In this document: positions 12,701-24,700 of the stretch, piece after piece
Layout of the letters: each line of letters starts with the position of its first letter
Position numbering within the stretch: position 1 is the first letter of the stretch
Source: Haliclystus octoradiatus
Taxonomy: Eukaryota; Cnidaria; Staurozoa; Stauromedusae; Haliclystidae
Assembly (NCBI GenBank): GCA_916610825.1
Contig: OU744454.1
Span: 10,728,922 to 10,792,921 of the forward strand
Length of the DNA stretch: 64,000 nucleotides
Direction of reading: 5' to 3'
Program-made: the position numbers and the translations under genes
Notes under the pieces: model-generated
Database searches by the model: none
The model's input: only the letters and a program-made list of their open reading frames with translations
What the model was told of the DNA's origin: nothing

Positions 12701-15700
12701 CCTTTATATACAGGGTTGATTTGATAGAAAATAATACATTTAGACATTGTAGAAGTAACCACTATATGCAAGTGACCTTTGTATACAGGGTAGGTTTGAT
12801 AGACAATTAATACATTTAGACATTATAAAAGTGACCACTATTTGCAGGCGACCTTTATATACAGGGTTGATTCAATAGAAAATACTGTTTTAGACATATC
12901 AAGACTTCAAGAGTGACTATAATGTACAGGTGGTCACTGTGCAGAGGTGACCATTATATCAGGTTTGACTTAACTCATTGCAAACTTGTTTAACTTTCTT
13001 AATTTTAATGAATAAACTTTTTTGTTGTAGATACTTCCGTGATATTTTCGCTATTCCACCAAGTGGATTCCTGGTTAGTGCTTTAATGATTATACAATTC
13101 ACTTATGTTATAAGAACTAGTGCCAGATCCACCCATAGGCGGTTTAGGCGGCTGCCTTAGGCCACAGATAATAATAGGCCTCCGAAAGAAAACAAAAATT
13201 GTTAAACATTCCCAAAGTTATTTTGTTATATGTTGGTTATTTTGAGCAAGTATATATTGTTTTCTGGAACATTTTAATTATGGCTAATTCAATATTTTTA
13301 TCAAGGAATGTCAACTGTGTCTTGTTTAATTTGTTTACCCCTCTTTTGACCTGCCTCTAATTCATTTGATCCAATGGTGCTGACGCTTGCATTGCCATCT
13401 ATCTGGATTATTATACTAAGACCAGAGTACAACAATTGGTTCAGCCTTCTGGCATTTTAAGAGGCATTTAAAGATTTTCTTCTGAAGTTTTGTTTTTGAA
13501 GTTTAACCTACAAACCATAAAATATCAATTTTCTTCTGAATTTACTGTAACCTTCCGGAATCTAGGTTTGCAGGATTCCTACTTTCATCGTACCCTTACT
13601 TAGACATCCTGAATCTATGATAAATCAGTTCCATTATTGAGTTGCGTAACTGGAATTAAACTTAATTTGTAATTCGTTATTTTTAGATGTCACTTTCAAC
13701 TGAATCGCTACGAGAACTATCAAATTCCGGTGCAAGTGGATCCATATTCTTTCTTTCCAATGATGACAATTTCATTATAAAAACTGTACAGCATAAAGAG
13801 GCAACTTTTCTACAACAATTACTACCTGGTTATTATATGGTAAGTAACAAATAAACAAATAGGGTAAACAAATATCGAAAATATGATAGCTTTGTATTTA
13901 TATTACAGTCAAACCTGTTATAACGGTCACCTCTATACAGCGGCCACCTGTCTATAGTGGTCACTCTTGCAATGTCTAAAATAGTATTTTCTATTGAATC
14001 AAACCTGTATATAAAGGCCACCTGTCTATAGTGGTCAGTTTATCTACCTCTTATAGCTGGTCGTTATATACAGGTTTCACTGTATATCAATAATTTCTGT
14101 TTTTTATAAAAAAAATTAATTTCGGACTGACGTAATCGTTATTGGATTAAATCGGACTTTGAGCAAAATTTTTTCTGCATTTTTTTTGTAGATTATCACT
14201 GCTATAATCCTCTTCGCAGTTCCTTGTCAGTATAGGTCTCATTGTTACCAGTCCCTATGGAATAAACGCGGGATAATTCTATTGAATTTACTCTGTTTAT
14301 CCCACCGCAGAATATTAAAACTTTTAAACTCCGCAAGATGCTTATTAGCAACATTTATCGCATGATTTAATCGAACTACGTCATATCTAGCTATTCTAAT
14401 TATGAAAGAAATTATGGTGGCACGATTGTTATTAATTGCATTATATAACAGTCAAATTGCACCATTCAAAATTGTTTGAAAGGCTGCAAAACTTTCTGAT
14501 TTATGATGAAAATTAATTTGAATTACAGATGGTTTCTACATGTTGTCAATTTTCAGAAAATCTTCAATGTTTTTATTTCGCTATCTGTTTCGCATAACAC
14601 AAGAAAATCTACCATATCAACGATGGCTTTCATTTTTCGATATCAAATTTCGCCAGTAGTCAAATTCCAAGAACACATCAAATATTAGTTTAACGTTTGT
14701 TATTGTTTACCTCTGAATCATTGTTAGTAACTTGCTAATAATCAATTGTACATTCAATCTGTTTTTCTTGTACAGAATTTGCATCAAAATCCAAGAACAC
14801 TGTTACCCAAGTTTTTTGGCCTGTACTGCTACCAGGTAAAGAATTCATAATCGTTTCAAGCTATATCTCTTTCATACCTTTCGTTAGCATGACTTTTAAA
14901 ACTTTAAAATGTTTATGATTTCTTTAGTCAGGTGGAACAAATATTCGATTAGCTGTTATGAATAATTTATTACCAACAACATATAAATGTCATCAAAAAT
15001 ACGATTTAAAGGTTAGTACATAATTATCTGTATACAGTTACTTAATATCCTTTAACGATGGTGCGGATGAAAAATGGGACATTAAACGAGGTAGAAATAT
15101 GAGAGCTTGTATATAATGGATGGAATATAGAAATCAGTTTCATGTGGGGATATTGAGCCGTGTTGGACATTGAAAGAGGGGATATTAACTGAGTTCGACT
15201 GTATAATTAACCGATGCAGGTGCAGGAGACTAGGGTCCGATGCCTTGCCGATTACAATGATGCTGATTTCAGATGGTTTGTACCTGTGGGCAGTGTCCGA
15301 CTAAAGGTTTAAACTTCCAGAATATTCAAAAATTTTCTGTAGTTTTTCTTTGAAGTTTTTGCCAAGGTTTGACCTATAAATCAGGATATTATCAAGTTTT
15401 TCTGAATTTGTTCTAGCCTTCCAGGATGTAGGTTGCCAGGATCCCCACGTTTGTCGGACCCTGTCTGTTGTCAATGTTTGGAGACTCTGGTCAAACACAC
15501 ACCTTCCGTACACACGTCCCTGCAGCACCAGCTATCACAAATCCTTTTTAGTGAAATCTCAAAATCATTGCCAAATTGTTAAATTATCAATTGTTGTTCA
15601 AATTTAAAGTCATTTGCCAGCCTAAAAAATGTCAAAAAGTTTTGGTAGAATTGTATTGACACCGTTCTTTTGATCGATTAATAGTAATGCAGCTCATCTG

Positions 15701-18700
15701 AATGTTGCTAAAATGACAAATAGTTTTGCTACCCCTCCAAGCTCTGTACAAATTTTCAGATGTTACAGTGAACCTATATATAACAGCCAGCTATGAGAGG
15801 TAGATGAATTGACCATTATATGCAGGTGGCCTCTATATACAGGGTTGATTCAATAGAAAATATTATTTTAGACATCGCGAGGGTGACCGCTATAGACATG
15901 TGGCCGCTATATAGAGGTGACCGCTATAACACGTTTGACTGTATTGAGATTGATAAACAATTATTTATTGAGTACTTTTGTCTCTTGTGTTGTTGTTTTT
16001 GATTTCATTGTGAATTTATTTCAATGAATATTGAATTTATTTCAATGTAGGGTTCCACATACAAGCGCCGAGCATCTAAAGCGGAACTTGAGAAAAAGTC
16101 ACCAACAAGAAAAGATTTAGACTTCATAAATGATCATCCTGAGGTATTATTTTATTTTTTATTTTCTAGTATTAAACAGACCTGGAATCATCCTGAAGGA
16201 AAGCTAGACTCATACAGTACAATGTAACCCGCTTAAGTGCAATTCAGATAAGTTAAATTCCCGCCTATCTGCAACCTAGCTTCGAAACCCTATCAACTAT
16301 TTTCTGGTCAAGTCCTTGGTAAACAATTTCAGATAACTGCAAATTCGGTTAAATGCAATGAAAACCTTTGACAATTTTGACTTGCACTTAAGCGGGTTAC
16401 ACTGTATTAATGAATTATGAAACGTTGGATTAAAATACACCGTCACGATAACTTTTGATATAATATAATGACCTGGTCATCATTATTTCAAGCATATCAA
16501 GCAACCAGTATAGGCATCATGTAGCGTGTTTCTAATCTTCTTCTTCGTTTCTACGATTGCCATTTTCTTGCATTATAAAGGTTTGATTGACTGTGAAATT
16601 AATATCCTTCTAAAAGCTGTCCACCTGTGATTCTAATGTTTGATCGGTAACACATTGACTGCACCTTACGAATTGCAATGTACTATAGTCAAACTCATTT
16701 GCAGGGTCCGACAAAAGGTTCAGCCTTCTGGAATCCTAAAGGCATTTTAACATTTTCTTCTGAATTTTGTCTAGCCTTCCGGGATCTAGGATCCCAGGAT
16801 CCCCACTTTTGTCAGACCCTGCTCATTTGATATTCCAAATTTTAATACCCCATAAAAAGCTTGTACCCACTTCCATATTCCCAGGAATAGCTCAGGCCCT
16901 TCATGGTGGGATAATAACTAAGGAGATGTCAAATGAATTAAATTTTATATAAAGGTTTGATAAATCATACAAGATTTGAAATGGAAACGCTCTACTAAAA
17001 ACTATGAGGGACAAACTTTTTTACTATAAATTTGGAATTTATTATTAATAAAATGTTAACTTGAGAATGGCACAAGATAATGGGGTTGAAACGTTGTGAC
17101 AAACTTTTGTGTTAATATTCTGTGTCAAACATACAAATTTTGTTACAGCTATTGTTTGTTTGTTTGTTTGTTTGTTTATCATAGGGTATTATATTAGAAC
17201 CAGACACGTATAATGCTGTGATGAAAACGATAAGAAAAGACGTCAGGGTTAGTATATCACTCTGATATTCATTTATTATTTACTTTTGTATACTTCGTTG
17301 CTATGGCAGTTAATTGATCGAACAGACGGGATGAATTTTAAGTGCTTTGTTTATGAATTGAAATGTGAAAGAAAATCGTGCTGCCATGACAACAGAAGAT
17401 TGCGCTTCTGTGAACATAATCCAAAACGTAAATTGAAGATAAAATACAACATTATCTGTTTCAGAATAAGGCAAAAAATAATGTTTGGACAATATTTCAA
17501 TAATGGCTACATTAAAATAGCGCTGTTAACTATTCATTAATTAACAGCAGTCGCTTAAAACAATGAATAGTCAATCGTGGGACCGAAAAGGGCGGTCGCT
17601 GGTCGCGTTTGAAGAGTGGTCGCTGAATACAACACTTTTCTATTGTTTCATTCAACGGCGGCCTGAATCGTGGTTGCTTACAAAGAGTGTCCGCTTAATA
17701 GGAGTGGTCGCTATGACGAGTTTGACTGTATTTACAACTTCATTTGCTAAGTAATATTGCTCAATAGCGCTTTATAAAATTAAAAATGTAGATGAGTTTG
17801 AAATATGTAATATAAATATTATTGCAGTCAAGCCTCCAATAGAGATCACCTCTATATAGAGGCCACCTGTCTATAATGGTCACAGTTAATCTTGTTATGA
17901 TATGTGGTTGGTGTATACAGGTCTCACTGCACTTGTTTGTATATTTATCTGGTAAACAATGTGTACTCTATGGCAATAATATTTTCTACAGAAAATGGAC
18001 CTGCCATCAACAAGTGACTTTCATATATACAACCAGGGTCTGACAATATAGTCAATCATAGAATCATAGAATTATGGAATCCTAGTGGTATTACAAAAAT
18101 TTATTCTTTATCTTTTGTTGACGTTTGACCAATAAATCATAAAATTATCAAATTCTTATGAATTTGTGCTAACCTTCCTGAATCTAGGATTCCAGGATTC
18201 CTACTTTTGTTGGACTCTGTATACAGTGAAACCTGTATATAACAGCCAGCTATGAGAGGTAGATGAATCGACCATTATATGCAGGTGGCCTTTATGTACA
18301 GAGTTATTTCAATAGAATATACCATTTTAGACATTGCAAGGTTGACCACTATAGACAGGTGGCCGCTGTATGGAGGTAATCGTTGTAACAGATTTAACTG
18401 TACAACATTGATTCAATATAAGATTGCCAGTTTGGATTTTAATTGACTTGGGACCCTTATAAGCAGGTGGCTGGTATAACAGGTATTAAGTTACAGTATT
18501 TACAATGAACCACTCTGTAGTAAAACGTCTTGAGGTTTGAATACAGTAAAAAGGTATATCTCACATACAGTGTATGGGAAGATTTCTGGTTTAAAATAAA
18601 TAATTTGATGTAAATTTCTGTCTGTGAGGGTGATAGTCATCTCGTAACTTTGGTGCGTTGTTTTATCATTTAGGTACTTGAAAGTTTTAAAATCATGGAT

Positions 18701-21700
18701 TACAGTTTACTCCTCGGTATTCACAATGTTGATCAAGCTCTAAAAGACAAGGAACAGGTAAATCGCATAAATTGAAATTTCATGTTATGCAACTTGTCTT
18801 GTTTTCTACTTTAACGATCACTTAAATTATTTTCTCTAATTGCCATATTCCATTGATGATACGCCAACTTTACATACAGTTTAAATAGAGAAATCTGATT
18901 CATCATATCATTGGAGAGCTATTAAGTCAAGGCTCATATTTTAAATATATATTTGGCTATCTATACACTGGGGTGGGTTTGCAAATCTACAATCTTTGTA
19001 GTAGTATAGAATAGAATAGAATCTTATTTCAACCACATGATAAATAGATATGTACAGACTATTAAGACATTGATTAATGAAATATGATATACAGTGGTTT
19101 ATTTTATTTTTTTCAATTTCTAAAATATGAAATGTATCGTGTAAAATAATAACCTTGTACTGCTTCTCTAAATTATAATGTTATAAAGAGAAATTCTAAT
19201 TAAATTTTTTTGCACCCTGTTCGGATTCTCCACATGAAATATCGGCAATAAAAATGTCAGATCAAGTTTGAAAAATTATATTGTTCTCTGCTATAGAGTT
19301 TATGAATGACATGGATAAAAGGTTAAAGCAAGGTATAGTCTCATTGAAAATATCGGACAATCATACCGACGCTTTTACTATTCAGATAATTATTGGAAAT
19401 AGTCTAGAATTATTCACCATGATATTCTAAACTAATTAGTGTCTAGAAATATTTTAAAATAAAAATGTTTGAAATTGATTATATATAAATTTTAATGTCG
19501 AAGTCTTTTTAAAATTATTATAATTTCATTTATAGTCAAATCGGACCAGCAATTACAGTATATCCCGTGGACAAGAAGCCGGTAAGTTGCGTATAATTTT
19601 TTGATAACAACATTTCTATTAGAGCCGTTGTTAATCAATGATTATTTCATTCTTGATACAAAGATTATAACGTATTCGATGATGATAGTATCCATGCACC
19701 ACTCTTACTTATTGAATGACGAGTATGGTTATCAAAACTGAGAACAATAATATCAAATAATAAAATTAATGTAAGCAGACTGTTGCTATAATACACATTC
19801 TGGAGCTTGAGATTGTTGTCAGCTTGCTTAAGAACAATAATTGTTGTAAGCTGAAGACTACAATTCACAATTCTTCTATGAATTGGAGTTACCTTTAGGT
19901 CGTTCTCCATAACACATAAAAAATTATTTGTTCGTAAAGCGCAAGCTAGGTCACTTCTAGACATTTGCCCTATAAACAAACGTTTTCCGTTTCAATATAG
20001 GAGAAATGCATCAAAACTTTAGTCAAAGCTGATACAATGCATTCCGTATACATTTTCAACAAGTCCTTTCCCGTGCACTTTGAAGATGATGGATTTCGTG
20101 GTGACAATATGGTCATAATTATGACAAATATTGTATTAATACGAGAAAAGCTCCAATCGTCGAACCATGAGTCAAAGCTATGTTCTTACATTTACCCAAA
20201 CTACTGTTCGTCATAGCCAAAATCATGGCATTCGTATTGATTTCGAAGCACATATTGAAGAGTGTTTGCGTGACGCTTTATTGACATCTTTTCAATATAG
20301 TTTTTTTTATTGGAGCCTCACTCATTATATTTTATAAAATGAAATGTTTTCTTTCAGGGCAATCGTTACGTCGCGATGGAGTTGGTGCTGCTTTAGAAGC
20401 AATTCAATTGAGTGAAACCGAAGAAGAAAGACCGTGAGTTTTTAGTTTCATGTGAAATTGTCCAAGAAACTTCTTTTTATACTACTCTAAAAAGTACAGT
20501 AATGAATTCTAACATGGGGGAATTTCAAGTCAATAACCTGCTCTGCTCACAAAGAATATTCAATATGGTACTCCTCGCCTGTTGCGAAATTGGAGACTCC
20601 TCGTCTTTCCTGGGCGCAGAGCACTCAAATTTTGATTTTTGTGTGTTTTTGAGGGTAAAATATTACTTCATTTCTGCATGAATATATTAAATAAAAAGCC
20701 TTTTACCTGATTAATGACTTCTCGAAGTTCTAGACAATTTTTACAAATAAATACTACTTTTTGTTTATCAGATGAATTGGGTTTTGTTTATCATTTTATA
20801 AAATCTTTGGTAATGGAAACTGAAAGCACCTTCTGAAAGCACCCTCCTTGAATTAAACTTATGTTTATTGCAGATGCGAAAACATACTGCTTAAAAATGT
20901 TTTATACTCCATGGCAAAATTATGCTATATCCTCTTTCAAACACACAATCAAGCCATCTTTATTACCTTGAATCATTTCTGTATGATGTTAAAGATAGAA
21001 AGTTTATTTGTGTCCTGACTTTTGGTAGTCAAATATTTATTTCTGTTTTTCCTATGATAGTGTTGGTGGTATACCTGCTCGTAATGCCAAAGGCGAAAGA
21101 TTAATACTTTTCATTGGTATTATTGATATTCTTCAGAGCTATAGGTAGGATACATTAATTAAATGTATTATTATATCACTATAGTTGTTGATTGTTGATT
21201 GATACTCACTGATACTCACAGATCAACTGATTACCACGATTTCTATCAGCTCTTTTAATAACAAATTTTAAATCACTTGTTGCATTGATTTTGGTGTTGT
21301 ATTTCCTGTTTTCCGAAAGTATTTCATGTTGTTTTTTTCAACTGAACCTTTCTGTCAAGCTATTACAGTCAAACTTGCTTAATATCCTCCTTCTAAAATC
21401 GATGAAATCATGAAAAGTGGGATATTGAGCAAGGTAGGAACATGAGAGTTTGTATGGAGATTGAAAATATAAATAAGTTTTATATGAGGATAATAGGCAA
21501 GGTGGGACATTGAAATAGGGGTTATTAACCGACTTTCACTTTATATGGTTATCACTTTGATAGTGGCCACAAGACATCTATTGAATAAGCCCTGTATATA
21601 ATGGTCGCCTGTCTGTAGTGACCACTAAACATTACTCTGTTAAATCAACCCTGTATTAAAGGAGCAAAAATGACCGGCAGGCGCTACGCACTTCGGATCA

Positions 21701-24700
21701 CGTGCATGTTTATTGTTCATATCACAATGTACATTGTTGACATGAATTTATAACAGATTAGGCCTGCGTAGAACAATAGTTTCAAAGCGAGACGGTTGAA
21801 TTACGCTAAGCATAAATTCAACTTGTGCTCGCAGCGGTCGCCGGTCAATCTTGCCCCTTTAAAGGCAGTGTCCGACAAAAGGTTTAGCCTTCCGGAATCT
21901 TAAATAATATTGCACATTTTCTTCTGAATTTTTTGTTGAGGTTTGGCCTGTAAATCAGAAAATTATCAATTTTCTTCTGAATTTGCTCTAGCCTTCCGGA
22001 ATCTAGAATTCCAGGATCCCCACTTTTGTCGGACCCTGATTAAGGCCACTTGTCAATAGTAGTTGCTGTCTATGCATCTCATAGCTGGATTGATTGCTTA
22101 TCCCACGTCTGAACAATGACGCTTATAGACACCAAAGAGGCTTATTATTCCATTGCATCAACCCCTATACAGTCAAACCTGTTATAACGGTCACCTCTAT
22201 ACAGCGGCCACCTGTCTATAATGGTCACTCTTGCAATCTCTAAATTAGTATTTTCTATTGAATCAAACCTGTATATATAGGCCACCTGTCTATAGTGGTC
22301 AAATTATCTACCTCCCGTAGCTGGCTGTTATATACAGGTTTCACTGTATATTATAATGGCCCTTGGTATCTATAAGCGGTCATTGTCTTTACATCTCATA
22401 ACAGGCTGTTACATGCATTTATACATGTTTTACTACTTAAGATTAAGTTTATATTTTTGAAGTGGTGATCTTTTTGTGGTTGTTTATAGAATGGCGAAAA
22501 AGCTTGAACATGGGTGGAAATCATTCTTCCATGATGGTGTAAGTAACTTTTTAAATTAGATAACTTTTTGTTTTCTAATGCAGTATCTGTTGATTATTTA
22601 GCTCTACTTTATTTTTGTAATGAACCTTTTCCAAGATGAAAATATTCATAAGTTTCTCCTGTCCCTGGAAAACAAAATAAAATTTTATTTTCCAGTCATA
22701 TTGTTTTGCATGGCAGAGTGTCCGGCGTCCACACTCTGTCCAGGTGGCCAGGGTTCGATTCCTCGTCGGTGCACACATGTTTGTATTTGCGTGTATATCT
22801 GTTCATGTCCCCCAAATAAACCAAGCACTTATGCTTACAGGCTGATTATCGGTTATGTTATATGTAATTAACTGAAAATGTAATATTGTTATTATATTAT
22901 TGTTTTGAAATCAATTTTCATAGCATCAGTATTAGCTATTTATTTGTATATAAACATTGCATCTTTGGACTGAAATGAAATAATAAAGCTGTATATAACA
23001 GCCAGCTAGGAGAGGTAGATAAATTGACCATTATAATACCATATAACCAATTGACCAATGATTTAATAATTTCCTACAAAACATGCATCCGTCCCGTTGC
23101 TGAGTACGCATGTGCTCTTTTCCATAACGCTTTAACTAAATATCTGTCAAATGACATAAAAAAAACTTCAAAAAAGAGCAATGAAGATTATAAGGCCAGA
23201 TTTGAGATATAGCGAAGCACTCATTCTGTTATCCTTGGAAAAACTTTCAGAGCGTAGAGGAATAATATGTGAGAAGCTCTTTCTTGGCATCATAGAAAAC
23301 GAAAGCCATAAGCTACATAACTTATTACCACCTAGAAACAACAGCACAGTGAATACTCTTAATAAACAATACTTTAATTTGTTAAAATGTAACACCAAGA
23401 GACATTCACAGACTTTTATCATTCACCAGAGCTCCAATTTTAAAACAAAATTATTAATTGTATATATAAATATAAATCAGGAATAATTTTTAACATTATT
23501 TGTAGCACATATATTTTACTATTATTTTTAAGTATCAAATTTAAAGTCATACAACTGAAATTGTAAATTCAATCCTTATCTTGTCTATAATGTAAATATT
23601 AAATAAATGTAAAGTAAATTGTAATTCAGCCTTCTGCGGCTGCAAAAATTTGACTTGATAAACAATCAATCAATCATCAATCATTATAGACAGGTAGCCT
23701 TTATATACAGGTTTGATTCAATAGAAAATACTATTATAGACATTGCAAGAGTGACCACTATAGACAGGTGGTGACCGTTATAACAGGTTTGACTGCAATA
23801 GTAAAGAATGACAAAGATAGAGTATTTAATCAATCAATGTGTCTGTTTTAGGATACGGTTTCTGTACACAAACCATCTTTCTATGCGAAAAGATTTCTTG
23901 ATTTTGTAAGATCAAAAGTCTTGACTCGATCACAAGGTATGTAAATACAAAATATAATTAGAAGAGTAGAAAATTTATTAATTTGTTTATATTAAACTAC
24001 CGATGGAAACAATGCCCCTCAGTTGAAACATGCTTCAGACAGACATAGCATGTCTGTGCTAATTACGATAATACCTTGATATTCTGATTCCATTCTTACC
24101 CTCTCAAACATTAACCAAACATTGATCCAACATTAACCAAACATTAACACAAAACAAGTGCTTTTTACATGCTGACAATCTCATATGGAGCTCAGTAAAA
24201 TGGGGGACCGCCAGTCCCAGGCACATTTTGAGAACACAGCTTTTAACGTTGCCCAAATTTCAGCTGTTGGAAAGATTATCTTAAGTCTTTCTGGATTAGT
24301 ATAAATGGTGTTTATTCTGAGCAAGTTCTAGTCAATGTCGTTTTCATTCAAATGATGTTCTTTATCAATTCAGCAACAATCTGCAAACATGCAAACACCT
24401 TGAAACTAAATATTAAGCCACAAACACAGATATATTGGTAGATCTCTGATCTCTAGATTTAATGTTATGTAACTAATCGATATATTGGCTCAATTAAGCT
24501 ATAAGATAAGGAATATACCATGTGTTTTTATGTTGATTATTTTTATGCATATTTTTAGTGAGTCGAGGTCCTTCGAAACGCAGAACAACAACAAGAGGAC
24601 AGTTGCCAAGTACTAGTGGCGGTAGCACAAAGGCAAGATTATCTTCAAGTGACGTCACATCTGATGCACCAAAAGGTAGTTATAGTTATTGATTTGTAGT

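Noticed and set aside
22700-22775. Second tRNA-like sequence
   Set aside because: Shares its 3' body with 58728-58900; read as SINE B, not a functional tRNA.
23024-23486. Treating the two open frames as host genes
   Set aside because: They are frameshifted parts of a LINE reverse transcriptase C-terminus with a simple-repeat tail, inserted in a MITE.
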